Source: Pontibacter kalidii (lineage in GTDB: Bacteria; Bacteroidota; Bacteroidia; Cytophagales; Hymenobacteraceae). From it: a stretch of DNA of 64,000 nucleotides. This document shows positions 45,985-54,578 of this stretch, piece by piece. Both the position numbers and the translations under genes were made by a program. The notes beneath the pieces are model-generated. The model was not told the origin of the DNA, made no database searches, and saw only the letters and a program-made list of their open reading frames with translations. The number at the start of each line of letters is the position of its first letter. Position 1 is the first letter of the stretch. Location: contig NZ_CP111079.1 of assembly GCF_026278245.1 (NCBI RefSeq), positions 4,230,501 to 4,294,500 of the forward strand. Reading direction: 5' to 3'.

Positions 45985-46023
45985 GTATCTTTTGTAAAGT
46001 AAAATCAGAGATACAAGGTACAA

Positions 46024-46996
46024 AGGATGGGGGAGAAATGGGAGTCGGAGGAGTTTCTATCATGCTTTTGTAGCCTCGCCAAGCGTCCGCTTGTGAATTT
46101 GGCTTTTTCCCTGGCGCAAGTCTTCAGACTTGTGTCCTACAGTGATGTCGAGTTTGCAACCCGACTGGCTTGAAAAGCCATACTTATACTTGAGCTATAC
46201 TTTCATACTTTCCCTGGGGCAAGCGCCTCCGCTGGCGCGGGCTTGCAGCCCGTGTCCTTTTATTCGTTGGATTTGTAACCCGACTGGCTCACAGCGCCAT
46301 ACTTCATACTCGGGCTATACTTTTATACTTCAGTTTATACTTGCTGATATACTTTATACTTTCACTGGCGCAAGCGTCCGCTTGTGCCTTCGCTTAGCCG
46401 CTGCTGTTTGCAACTGGACACAAGCTATCCTTGCTAGCTGTAGTTCATCCACGGCTTTACAACCTGTATTGTTTCATTTCTGGCTTTGGCTCCCTCTAGC
46501 CCGGGAGGGCTCGTCTTGGGGGTAGGGGCCCTCGATAAGGGCATCGCGCTGGGAGCTTTTCCTGCCCTCGTACCTCGGGCTGCCTCACTTCGTTCAGCAC
46601 CGGAAAAACTCGCATAGGCGCTCAACCCAAGGACTGGAATCAGTTTTCGATAGCCACCGCTGACGAAGCTTCAGCCAAGTCCCCCTTGGAAGGGGGCAGG
46701 GGGATGATAATCGTTCACGAGCAATTCCCCTCCTCGGAGGGGCTAAGGGGGGGGTTATACTTTGTAGGGACAGGTCGCGACCTGTCCGCGCAAGAACAGC
46801 GGCTATAGAAATTATACTTTGGCTAAAGCAGTAGCAGGCTCCCCTCCTTAACCAAGGAGGGGTAGGGGTGGTTGGAGCCGGTACTTTCCAATCCCCTCCC
46901 TTGTTCTTAGGGGAGGGCTGGGCTGGGGTACTATAGCGGTGGTTAGACTTGGCCTCACAGAAATCCTTGCATCCTGCAAATCCTGATTCAGACAAA
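46024..46996. repeat. Repeat island A: composite non-coding repeat
   Basis: About 970 bases without a gene. It holds two tandem units (about 46110-46200 and 46201-46330) with CTGGCGCAAG..., TTGCAACCCGACTGGCT and tails of TATACTT words, then a block colinear with the reverse complement of island B. Shared blocks include 25 identical bases (46539-46563 with 52830-52854) and 39 identical bases (46599-46637 with 52755-52793). It ends in several GGAGGGG hairpins (46677-46708, 46726-46757, 46839-46876). Frames here show no family features. Confidence 0.85.
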
Positions 46997-47554
46997 TTAA
47001 AACGCCACCTTACACCGCTCCTGCTGCAGCAAGTGCAGCTCTTTCTCTACCTGAAGTATGGTTTTGGAGTTGGCAAGCTCTGTCTGGTAGCGGCGCGAGA
47101 GTTCCCGGCGCTTAATGGCCTCCAGAAAGCGCCGGCCGTCTTCGCGGGTTTCAAGTAGAAGACCGGGCACCTGGGCTGGTTTGTCGTCGTCGCCTTTGGC
47201 CACCATGGTGAAGTAGGAGGTGTTGGTGTGCTTTACCTTGCCGGTTTTCACGTTCTCGGCCACAACCCGGATGCCCACCATCAGCGAGGTGTTGCCCACG
47301 TAGTTCACCGAGGCCTTCAGCGATACCAGTTCACCTACCTCTACGGGCTGCAGAAAATTAACGCCCTCCACGGAAACCGTGACACAGTAATTGCCGGCAT
47401 GCTTGGCAGAACAGGCATAGGCTACTTTGTCCATCAAAGAAAGAAGTATGCCGCCATGTATTTTGCCCCCGAAGTTGGCGTAGCTCGGGATCATGAGCTC
47501 GGTAAGGGTGGTGCGGGAATAGGAAACGGGGCGGAAATTTGGAGTATCGGTCAT
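46997..47554 (-). CDS. Acyl-CoA thioesterase (hotdog fold)
   Basis: A 185-residue hotdog-fold enzyme. PSYANFGGKIHGGILLSLMDKVAYACSAKHAG carries the usual catalytic Asp and the HGG turn of acyl-CoA thioesterases (YciA/BFIT type), and the C-terminal 40 residues form a charged helical tail. It cleaves acyl-CoA to free acid and CoA. The gene begins the minus-strand side of the segment between the two repeat islands. Confidence 0.88.
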   Translation of the reverse strand: MTDTPNFRPVSYSRTTLTELMIPSYANFGGKIHGGILLSLMDKVAYACSAKHAGNYCVTVSVEGVNFLQPVEVGELVSLKASVNYVGNTSLMVGIRVVAENVKTGKVKHTNTSYFTMVAKGDDDKPAQVPGLLLETREDGRRFLEAIKRRELSRRYQTELANSKTILQVEKELHLLQQERCKVAF

Positions 47555-47609
47555 GGGTAAGTATAGCTATTCTGCTATAACTATACTCCATTTACAGGTG
47601 CGCTGTTGC

Positions 47610-47933
47610 TTACAGAAACACGATGTCCTTCACCACATCGCTGCCTGCCTCGGTGTTCAGGATATCAATTACCTTACTTTTAGACATATTAAGCTCGTGC
47701 TTGAGCGGGGCCGAGGTCAGTTTTACGAATAGTTTTCCGTCTTTAAAGTATAGCTGCTGCGTCTTCAGGGCGATGGGCTTGCCCATGATCTTCTCCCAGT
47801 TCTGCACCAGCTGTACCTCGCTCAGCTTACCATCCAGGCGGTAGGCCTGCATCAGCGCCTTCAGGCTCTCCCCAATCGGTTGGATGTCTGCCTTGCGTTT
47901 ATCAATCGCCTCTTTCTTCTTGTAGTAGCGCAT
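47610..47933 (-). CDS. DUF721 / DciA-like protein
   Basis: A 107-residue protein with the DUF721 core (IGESLKALMQAYRLDGKL, VQNWEKIMGKPIALKTQQLYFKDGKLFVKLTSAPLKHEL). DUF721 includes DciA, which loads the replicative helicase DnaB in many bacteria lacking DnaC. In Bacteroidota the gene usually sits beside recF. Here an A/T-rich gene separates the two. Role as helicase loader is by family inference. Confidence 0.85.
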   Translation of the reverse strand: MRYYKKKEAIDKRKADIQPIGESLKALMQAYRLDGKLSEVQLVQNWEKIMGKPIALKTQQLYFKDGKLFVKLTSAPLKHELNMSKSKVIDILNTEAGSDVVKDIVFL

Positions 47934-48005
47934 GGGTAATTGGGGTGGGTGGTGTGTAAATTAGGAATGTAAAATGAAGAATTTAAAGCTGGATAAAATC
48001 AGCAT

Positions 48006-48731
48006 TTATTTTAGCTCGATCAACTGGTCAGATAAGTAGCGGATGATAAACACCTTGCCAAACTGACTCACAAACTCATTCTGCTCAAAAATTTCTATGT
48101 CATCGAACCAAGAATTGGGAATAAGACCTTCAGCTATTACAAGTATTGCCTTATCTACTTTGTCGATGTACCTCTTCAATTTCTTTTCCTTTACTCTGAG
48201 AACACTCAATATTTCTCTTTTTGTAAGGTTAGGCACTAGTCTTCCTTTTGCAGAATACCAACTAACACCTGTGACGTTTGGAAAGTAGTAGCCACTAATA
48301 CGAAGCAGTTCTTGCGGCAGATTATCTCTTAAATGAAACGAGAAATGCCCTTCAAGTTCTCTCCCGTATATCTCAGTTTCTACCATTTCACAAATCTGCC
48401 TAGATAAAGCCTGCCTTTGTTTTTCACTTAAAAGAATGTTGTTGGCAAAGGTAAAGCTCATGTGTAAAGGAATGTTATTCCTTTGGGAAAATAGTGCTTG
48501 CGCAGTTTCTAAAATAGAGTCTTCTGTGGCATGCTTCTGAGCTGGAGGAAATTTCTCTTTAGGTCCTTTTTCATTATGGATCTGAGTTATTTCAACAGCT
48601 ATTGTCTCTGTACCTGTATCAATTAAAAAATCAGGTGGTTCAGGTTTACTTAAATTACCTTTAGGAAGCGAAGGAAAGAGCTCAGTTAACTTTTTGAAAA
48701 AGTATTCCTCTATCTCATGTTTGTTCTGCAT
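48006..48731 (-). CDS. PDDEXK-nuclease-like protein of unknown function (likely acquired)
   Basis: A 241-residue soluble protein. PEPPDFLIDTGTETIAVEIT (residues 30-49) fits the PD-(D/E)xK-type core of restriction-like nucleases, with the final Lys replaced or displaced; the rest is helical and charged. I recognise no named family. The DNA is clearly more A/T-rich and uses A/T-ending codons unlike its neighbours, and it splits the recF-DUF721 pair. It may be a cargo defence gene; no partner methylase is present. The start is ATG at 48729-48731. Confidence 0.65.
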   Translation of the reverse strand: MQNKHEIEEYFFKKLTELFPSLPKGNLSKPEPPDFLIDTGTETIAVEITQIHNEKGPKEKFPPAQKHATEDSILETAQALFSQRNNIPLHMSFTFANNILLSEKQRQALSRQICEMVETEIYGRELEGHFSFHLRDNLPQELLRISGYYFPNVTGVSWYSAKGRLVPNLTKREILSVLRVKEKKLKRYIDKVDKAILVIAEGLIPNSWFDDIEIFEQNEFVSQFGKVFIIRYLSDQLIELK

Positions 48732-48765
48732 ACTTCACCCTAGATAAAGAAAAAGTTGTTCATCA

Positions 48766-49872
48766 TTACCCAATCACCTTCACTACTCCCTCCCTTACCT
48801 CAAATCTACGGATACTTTCCGAGAGGCCTTCGAGTATTTTGTCGGTGCGCTCCAGGTGCGTGTCCGTCAGGAAAATCTGGCCGAAGGTATGGGCGGCCAC
48901 CATTTGCATGAGCTTGGTGATGCGCTTCTCGTCGAGACGGTCAAAAATGTCGTCAAGCAGGAGCAGGGGCTTGTGGTGCTGCCGCTGGTCCATTACCTCA
49001 AAGTGCGCCAGCTTCAGGGCGATGACATAGCTTTTCTGCTGGCCCTGCGAGCCGAAGCTCTTCACTGGGTTGCCATCCATCAAAAACACGAAATCATCTT
49101 TGTGAGGCCCCACAGTGGTGCGCTGCAGCGCCATGTCCTTGCGCTCGGCCTGCTGTAGCCGGTAGGCAAAATCATTGCCCTCCAGCTGGCTTTTATAGGT
49201 AAGCGACACCTCCTCGTGGCTGTCGGAGATGTGGTGGTAGTGCTTTTGGAAGATCGGCACGAAGTCCTGCAGGAAGCGCTGCCGCGCCTGCGCCAGCTCC
49301 TCTCCAAGCGGCACCAGCTGTTCGTTCAGGATCTGCAGGTAATCGCGGTCGAAGTAATGGCGCTCGGCAAACTGCTTGAGCAGGGAGTTACGCTGCTTCA
49401 GAAAGTAATTATACTGTATGAGCTGCTCCAGGTACACGTGGTCGAACTGCGACATAAGGCTGTCGAAGTACTTGCGGCGCTCCTCGCTGCCCTCGCGTAT
49501 CAGGTCGGTGTCGTACGGCGAGATGAGCACCACCGGAAAGCGGCCAATGTGGTCGCTGATCTTCTCGTACAGTGCCTTGTTATGCGTCACGGTCTTCTTC
49601 TGCCCCTGCTTCAGGCTCACCTGCACCGTGTGTTTCTCGCCCGAAATATCAAAGCGGCCTTTCACCATAAAAAACTCCTCGCCCTGCTTTATACTTTGCG
49701 CGTCGGTGCCCGGAAAGGCGCTCTTGGTCATGGAGAGGTAGTGGATGGCGTCGAGCAAGTTGGTTTTGCCGCTGCCGTTATCGCCGATAAAGCAGTTGAT
49801 ATGCTCCGAAAAGCTAAGCGCAGCTTCTTCGTAATTTTTGAAAAACAGCAAACCGAGATTTTCGAGGAGCAT
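48766..49872 (-). CDS. recF: DNA replication/repair protein RecF
   Basis: A 368-residue SMC-like ATPase that loads RecA at gaps together with RecO and RecR. Walker A is GDNGSGKTNLLDAIH (residues 31-45), the ABC-type signature is VKSFGSQGQQKS near 270, and Walker B is PLLLLDDIFDRLD near 303. The gene is adjacent to pdhA, which starts 131 bases away on the other strand. Confidence 0.95.
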   Translation of the reverse strand: MLLENLGLLFFKNYEEAALSFSEHINCFIGDNGSGKTNLLDAIHYLSMTKSAFPGTDAQSIKQGEEFFMVKGRFDISGEKHTVQVSLKQGQKKTVTHNKALYEKISDHIGRFPVVLISPYDTDLIREGSEERRKYFDSLMSQFDHVYLEQLIQYNYFLKQRNSLLKQFAERHYFDRDYLQILNEQLVPLGEELAQARQRFLQDFVPIFQKHYHHISDSHEEVSLTYKSQLEGNDFAYRLQQAERKDMALQRTTVGPHKDDFVFLMDGNPVKSFGSQGQQKSYVIALKLAHFEVMDQRQHHKPLLLLDDIFDRLDEKRITKLMQMVAAHTFGQIFLTDTHLERTDKILEGLSESIRRFEVREGVVKVIG

Positions 49873-49927
49873 TTAATTTCTAATTGATATCTTTTTCCTT
49901 AATTTCGCAGGATATACCGTTTTGGGC

Positions 49928-49935
49928 TATATTTG
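49928..49935 (+). promoter_or_regulatory. -7 promoter element TATATTTG for pdhA
   Basis: Perfect TAnnTTTG match, 68 bases before the pdhA ATG, in the divergent recF-pdhA gap. Confidence 0.65.
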
Positions 49936-50003
49936 CCGCAGTTTTAGGCGGTTAGCGCCCAAAAGTACAAACGGACATCTTAAACGCACATAGACTATTA
50001 CTC

Positions 50004-51050
50004 ATGGCTGATACGAAAGATAAGGCAAAAGCGAAGTCGGCGAAAGCAAAGGTACAGGCTGAGCCAAAGTTTTCAAAGGAAACATACATGTGGTGGTATG
50101 AGAAGATGAAGCTCATGCGCCGCTTTGAGGAGAAATCGGGCCAGTTGTACGGCCAGCAGAAGATCAAGGGCTTCTGCCACCTGTACATCGGTCAGGAGGC
50201 CTGTGCGGCCGGTGCTGCTTCTGCCCTTCAGAAAGATGATAAGTGGATCACGGCTTACCGCGACCACGCACATCCGTTGGCGCTGGGCACCAGCCCTAAT
50301 GCCATCATGGCAGAGATGTTTGCCAAGGCTACCGGCTGCTCCAAGGGCAAAGGCGGCTCCATGCACATGTTCGACAAAGAGGTGAATTTTATGGGTGGTC
50401 ACGGTATCGTGGGGGCGCAGATACCAATGGGCGCAGGTATTGCCTTCGCCGAGAAGTATAACAAGACCGGCAACGTGTGCATCACCTATATGGGTGACGG
50501 TGCCGTTCGCCAGGGAGCCTTCCACGAGGCCCTGAACATGGCCATGACCTGGAAGCTGCCAGTGATCTTCGTGATCGAGAACAACGGCTACGCCATGGGT
50601 ACCTCTGTGCAGCGTACTTCCAACGTGGTGGAGCTTTACCAACTGGGCGAGAGCTACGACATCCCTTCTGAGCCGGTAGACGCCATGGAGGTGGAGAACG
50701 TGCACGAAGCCGTAGCGAGAGCCGCTGAGCGTGCCCGCGCCGGCGAAGGCCCAACCCTGCTGGAGTTCAGAACCTACCGCTACAAAGGCCACTCCATGTC
50801 GGACCCTGCCAAGTACAGAACCAAGGAGGAACTGGAAGGCTACAAAGGCCGCGACTCGATAGAGGCCGTGAAAGCGACAATCCTGAAGAACGGCTGGGCA
50901 ACCGAAGAGGAGCTGGACCAGATCGATGAGAAGGTGAAGCAGCAGGTGGCCGAGTCGGTTGAGTTTGCCGAGAACTCGCCGTATCCGGAGCCGGAAGAGC
51001 TTTATACTGACATCTACATCGAGCCGAATTATCCATTCATCATGGACTAA
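50004..51050 (+). CDS. pdhA: Pyruvate dehydrogenase E1 component, alpha subunit
   Basis: A 348-residue thiamine-diphosphate enzyme subunit. The basic lead (residues 1-20) is followed by the E1-alpha core: ITAYRDHAHPLALG, GKGGSMHMFD, the ThDP-binding GDGAVRQGAFHEALNMA with NNGYAMGTS, and the phosphorylation-loop-like RYKGHSMSDPAKYR. It decarboxylates pyruvate and hands the acetyl group to E2. The beta subunit and E2 are not adjacent, so E1-beta must be encoded elsewhere. Confidence 0.94.
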   Translation: MADTKDKAKAKSAKAKVQAEPKFSKETYMWWYEKMKLMRRFEEKSGQLYGQQKIKGFCHLYIGQEACAAGAASALQKDDKWITAYRDHAHPLALGTSPNAIMAEMFAKATGCSKGKGGSMHMFDKEVNFMGGHGIVGAQIPMGAGIAFAEKYNKTGNVCITYMGDGAVRQGAFHEALNMAMTWKLPVIFVIENNGYAMGTSVQRTSNVVELYQLGESYDIPSEPVDAMEVENVHEAVARAAERARAGEGPTLLEFRTYRYKGHSMSDPAKYRTKEELEGYKGRDSIEAVKATILKNGWATEEELDQIDEKVKQQVAESVEFAENSPYPEPEELYTDIYIEPNYPFIMD

Positions 51051-51137
51051 GGCGGATTTTTAGGTAAATCAGGAATTAAAAGTTGTAAATTTGATGTTCA
51101 GCATCTACAAGTATTGATTCTAATTACTTTTAATTCA

Positions 51138-51145
51138 TACTTTTG
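51138..51145 (+). promoter_or_regulatory. Promoter element TACTTTTG with TTG at -33
   Basis: TACTTTTG fits TAnnTTTG and has a TTG 21 bases upstream; 25 bases before the TPR-gene ATG. Confidence 0.6.
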
Positions 51146-51169
51146 AAGTTATAATTGAATAACACACTG

Positions 51170-51883
51170 ATGGCAAAAGAAACAGTTAAAAACCACAGCG
51201 AGTTTGAGGAGCTGGTTGAGAACCCTGATGCACTGGCGCAACGCCTGTACGGCTCAGAGGACTTTGTGAAGAAAAACAAATCAAAGCTGCTGGGAGTATT
51301 CATTGCCATCGCTGCTGTTATTGTGGGTGGTTTCCTGTACTACAACTACCGCAGCACGCAGAACGTGGAGGCGCAAAACGCCATGTTCCAGGCAGTATAC
51401 TACTTCGAGGCCGACTCATTGAGCAAGGCCCTGAACGGGGATGGCCAGAACATGGGCCTGCTGGAGATTGCAGATGAGTATAGCGGTACGGAAGCCGGAA
51501 ACCTGGCTGACTTCTATGCTGGCGTGGCACTCCTGAAGCAGGGTCAGTTTGCGGAGGCTGCCGAGCGCTTGCAGGATTTTGAGTCGGACGACTACCTGCT
51601 GCAGGCCCGTGCCTATAGCCTGACTGGCGATGCGCTGCTGGAGCAGGGTAAGCACAACGAGGCTGCAGATCAGTATAAAAAAGCCGCTAACCATAACGCG
51701 AACGAATTCTTCTCGCCGCAGTACCTGATGAAGGCGGGCATTGCTTACGAGGCTGGCAACAACTACAGCGCTGCCGCTGAAGTATACGATCAGATCATTA
51801 AGGATTACGTGGCTTCTGCGGAGGTAACGGACGCCAAGAAGTTTAAGGCCCGTGCCGAAATGCTGGCAGGCGGTAAAAACTAA
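51170..51883 (+). CDS. Membrane-anchored TPR protein (YfgM-like)
   Basis: A 237-residue protein with a cytosolic lead, one transmembrane helix (about 42-62, GVFIAIAAVIVGGFLYYNY) and TPR-like helical pairs (about 75-230; GNLADFYAGVALLKQGQFAEAAERL, LTGDALLEQGKHNEAADQYKKA). It is like YfgM, a periplasmic-facing helper of the Sec/PpiD system. In Bacteroidota it is a common neighbour of ribH and recF. I use ATG 51170 over 51155. Confidence 0.8.
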   Translation: MAKETVKNHSEFEELVENPDALAQRLYGSEDFVKKNKSKLLGVFIAIAAVIVGGFLYYNYRSTQNVEAQNAMFQAVYYFEADSLSKALNGDGQNMGLLEIADEYSGTEAGNLADFYAGVALLKQGQFAEAAERLQDFESDDYLLQARAYSLTGDALLEQGKHNEAADQYKKAANHNANEFFSPQYLMKAGIAYEAGNNYSAAAEVYDQIIKDYVASAEVTDAKKFKARAEMLAGGKN

Positions 51884-51911
51884 AGTATAAACAGGCGTAT
51901 GCCTATAGTAT

Positions 51912-51949
51912 AAAAAGCGCTTTTGCCCTGGGCAGGAGCGCTTTTTTAT
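51912..51949 (+). terminator. Rho-independent terminator after the TPR gene
   Basis: AAAAGCGCT paired with AGCGCTTTT around a GC-rich inner stem, then TTT. Confidence 0.85.
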
Positions 51950-52057
51950 TGGTATTTTGTCAGCTGAGAGTATGCGGCAGCCTGAAGTATAAAAAGTCTG
52001 CTGTATTATTTTTTAGCACGAATAACGAACGACTAGTAACGAATAACCAACTAAAGT

Positions 52058-52534
52058 ATGGCTACAGCACTAAAGAACCTGAGCGAGTACAGTCAGGAAA
52101 AATTTACAGATATCTCGGAGAAAACCTTTGGAATCGTGGTGGCCGAGTGGCACGACGATATTACCAGCGTACTATGCCAGGGAGCTGTGGATACCCTGCT
52201 GAAACACGGTGCTAAAAAAGAGAACATCTACATCAACACCGTACCCGGCAGCTTTGAGCTGACGCTGGGGGCGCAGTTCCTGGCCCTGCAGGAGGAGATA
52301 GATGCGGTGATCTGCATCGGCGTGGTCATCAAAGGCGATACCAAGCATGATGACTACATCAATAACGCTGTGGCTAACGGACTCACCAACGTGGCCCTGA
52401 AGTTCAACAAGCCCGTGTCGTTTGGTTTGGTGACGACCAACAACCTGGAGCAAGCCCTGGACAGAGCAGGAGGCAAGCACGGTAACAAAGGAGTGGAAGC
52501 CGCCGCCGCAGCCATTGGCATGTTGAGCTTTTAA
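52058..52534 (+). CDS. ribH: 6,7-dimethyl-8-ribityllumazine synthase (riboflavin synthesis)
   Basis: A 158-residue lumazine synthase that joins the pyrimidine and the four-carbon phosphate in riboflavin synthesis. Signatures are TVPGSFELTLGAQFL and CIGVVIKGDTKHDDYINNAV (residues 89-108), with the catalytic His in KHDDY, and the VSFGLVTTNNLEQALDRAGGKHGNKGVEAA end. It assembles as pentamers or 60-mers. No FMN riboswitch is visible before it. The next 690 bases are repeat island B. Confidence 0.95.
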   Translation: MATALKNLSEYSQEKFTDISEKTFGIVVAEWHDDITSVLCQGAVDTLLKHGAKKENIYINTVPGSFELTLGAQFLALQEEIDAVICIGVVIKGDTKHDDYINNAVANGLTNVALKFNKPVSFGLVTTNNLEQALDRAGGKHGNKGVEAAAAAIGMLSF

Positions 52535-52559
52535 AAGATTAAAGTTGAGGTTTGCAGGG

Positions 52560-53130
52560 AAGTATGAGCTGAGGTTTCTGCCGTACCGGGTCCAACCACC
52601 CCTACCCCTCCTTAACTAAGGAGGGGAGCTCTGTAACTGCTCTGGCTAAAGTATAAGTTTCATAGCTTGGGCTATTCAGGGTCATCCCCCTGCCCCCTTC
52701 AAAGGGGGACTTATACTTGTTCCATAGCAATGGCAGCGGCTTTCGAACTGATACCCAGTCCTTGGGTTGAGCGCCTATGCGAGTTTTTCCGGTGGCGAGC
52801 GTGAGCGAGACATTGCGACGCAGGAGCAAAGGAAAAGCTCCCAGCGCGATGCCCGAGGACGAGCCCTCTCGGGCTTGAGAGCAGAAAGTATAAATGAAAC
52901 GAGCCGCTTGTGGGGTTGCAGGGTCAGCCGTGGTTTGGAAGGATAGCTTGGTTCAGGTTGCGGGAAGCAGCGGCTAGGATTGTAAAAGTATGAAGCATGG
53001 CTCTGCGAGTCAGTAGGGTTGCAAACCCGGCACCATAGCAGGACACGAGTTGCAAACTCGCGCCAGCGGAGAATGTAGCGCAAGTAGAGGCACAAGCGGA
53101 CGTTTGCGCCAGAGAGGCGGCTATGGAAGT
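52560..53130. repeat. Repeat island B: inverted copy of island A
   Basis: A gene-free stretch whose reverse complement is colinear with island A: GGAGGGG hairpin (52591-52628), CCCCC hairpin (52682-52712), the 39-base (52755-52793) and 25-base (52830-52854) identical blocks, a CCCTCTCGGGC palindrome (about 52859-52875), and the GGGTTGCAAACCC / GAGTTGCAAACTC units (about 52997-53070). Blocks are separated by diverged spacers, so the copies are old. AAGTATA words are frequent here too. Confidence 0.85.
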
Positions 53131-53167
53131 ATAGCTGAAGATGAACTGCAGCTAAAAGGAATATCAT

Positions 53168-53208
53168 AAAAGACTCCTGCCTCAGCTACTGAAGCAGGAG
53201 TCTTTATT
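53168..53208. terminator. Terminator after the DUF3575 gene
   Basis: AAAAGACTCCTGC paired with GCAGGAGTCTTT around a CTCAGCTACTGAA loop; works in both directions. Confidence 0.85.
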
Positions 53209-53226
53209 ATTTCAGCCTTTCTGTGC

Positions 53227-53823
53227 TTAAAAACTATAGCCAATCGTTAGACCCGGCCTGAAGCGGACACCGCTGCCAACCAGGTTCAGGAAGCCAAGGT
53301 CAAAATCATCCTCCGTGCCTGTCTTCACTTTAAGGCTACCGCCATTTACGCCCAGGCCCATAAACAGGTCCACCGAAATGCCGCTGTTAAAGATCCATTG
53401 GTTACCGGCAGCTATACCGGCACCTATCGGCTTGTAGGTCGCCTCGTAGGTTTCCCCTTCCTCCTTGTCGTCCACCGTCAGCTTGTAGTTCAGTATTCGG
53501 CCATAACCGGCTACATAAACGCCTCTGGGAGCCTCTTTCGTGTCAGAGAGGTAATAGCGTACCTCCGGCGTAAAGCCGTAGCCGCTAAACTCAACGTCCT
53601 TATAAGAGGCACCCGTGGTGAAGGCTCCGAACTGGGCGCTCATATGCGGGGCAAAGGCATACTCCACAAAGCCGGACGCTGTTAACACAAAGGGGCTTAG
53701 CACGTTGGCCTTCAGCACAACGCTGCGCGAGGGCTCCGCTGCCTGGCGGCGCACCTGAGCAGAGGCCGTGGATGCCGCAGCCAGTAAAAGTATGGCAGAA
53801 AGTAAAAAGGTAAGTTTCTTCAT
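53227..53823 (-). CDS. DUF3575-type outer membrane beta-barrel protein
   Basis: A 198-residue exported protein: signal peptide (about 1-22, ending ASAQ) and an eight-stranded small barrel of alternating residues ending in the aromatic GYSF, as outer membrane proteins do. LKANVLSPFVLTASGFVEYAFAPHMSAQ fits DUF3575. The frame extends to 53844, but the ATG at 53821-53823 gives the proper signal peptide. Function unknown. Confidence 0.8.
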   Translation of the reverse strand: MKKLTFLLSAILLLAAASTASAQVRRQAAEPSRSVVLKANVLSPFVLTASGFVEYAFAPHMSAQFGAFTTGASYKDVEFSGYGFTPEVRYYLSDTKEAPRGVYVAGYGRILNYKLTVDDKEEGETYEATYKPIGAGIAAGNQWIFNSGISVDLFMGLGVNGGSLKVKTGTEDDFDLGFLNLVGSGVRFRPGLTIGYSF

Positions 53824-53979
53824 ATGGTAGTTATATAAGCTCATTTAGTACCAGCCAGGAGGCCTTAGTCCCGCATTGCAACTATCGTTCCAGTTGTGAG
53901 CGTCTGAAATTAAAGGGATTATAGATGAGAAAAAAAGGTTAAATAACAGGCATCAATAGTAAAGTATAAAGAATACTCT

Positions 53980-53987
53980 TATTTTTG
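53980..53987 (+). promoter_or_regulatory. -7 promoter element TATTTTTG
   Basis: TAnnTTTG match 190 bases before the DksA-like ATG; the leader would be long and untranslated. A/T-rich flanks make this a weak call. Confidence 0.4.
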
Positions 53988-54177
53988 CAGCAATTTTAGC
54001 AAGTTAGCGCCTTAAAACAAAGGCTTTTTTGGCTAAGATTTTGCAGTAAATAAGAAAGTTAAACTATATAAGTGCGCCTGATGTTATGGCGCGGAAGACT
54101 ATAGTTAGTTTTTAGTAAAAACCATACTTCCCAAGCAAAGAGGTTAAAAACTATATCACAGTTCTTAAAACAGCGTA

Positions 54178-54567
54178 ATGAATACAAACGAAGAAAGACA
54201 GCGTTATTCCAGAGAGGAGCTTGCTGAATTTGAGGAAATCATCCAGGAGAAGCTGACGAACGCCCGTAAAGAGGTTACCTTTATCAAGGAGACCCTGAGC
54301 CGTCGTAATGACTCCGGGACCGATAACACAGCCTCACAGTCCAAAATGTTGGAAGACGGTGCCGACACAGCCGAAAAGGAAAGCCTGAACCAGTTGGCTT
54401 CCCGCCAGATGAAGTTTATTCAGCAGTTGGAAAACGCCCTGATCCGGATCAAAAACGGCACTTACGGTGTTTGCATCGTAACAGGCAAACTGATACCGAA
54501 AGAAAGACTGCGCGCCGTACCGCACACACAGCATTCTATCGAAGCAAAACTACAGCGTAACGACTAG
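54178..54567 (+). CDS. DksA/TraR-like protein lacking most zinc-finger cysteines
   Basis: A 129-residue protein with the DksA layout: long coiled-coil helices (about 12-95) and a C-terminal zinc-finger-like fold (GTYGVCIVTGKLIPKERLRAVPHTQ). Of the four finger cysteines only one is present; the others read Thr and His-like residues, a pattern usual in Bacteroidota. DksA-type proteins bind the RNA polymerase secondary channel and change initiation at stringent-response promoters. The next gene starts 11 bases later. Confidence 0.85.
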   Translation: MNTNEERQRYSREELAEFEEIIQEKLTNARKEVTFIKETLSRRNDSGTDNTASQSKMLEDGADTAEKESLNQLASRQMKFIQQLENALIRIKNGTYGVCIVTGKLIPKERLRAVPHTQHSIEAKLQRND

Positions 54568-54578
54568 AACTTTTACTC

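Noticed and set aside
46130..46995. Several frames in repeat island A
   Set aside because: They run across palindromic repeats, show no family features and overlap each other on both strands.
51950..52057. FMN riboswitch before ribH
   Set aside because: No conserved FMN aptamer blocks are visible in the short leader.
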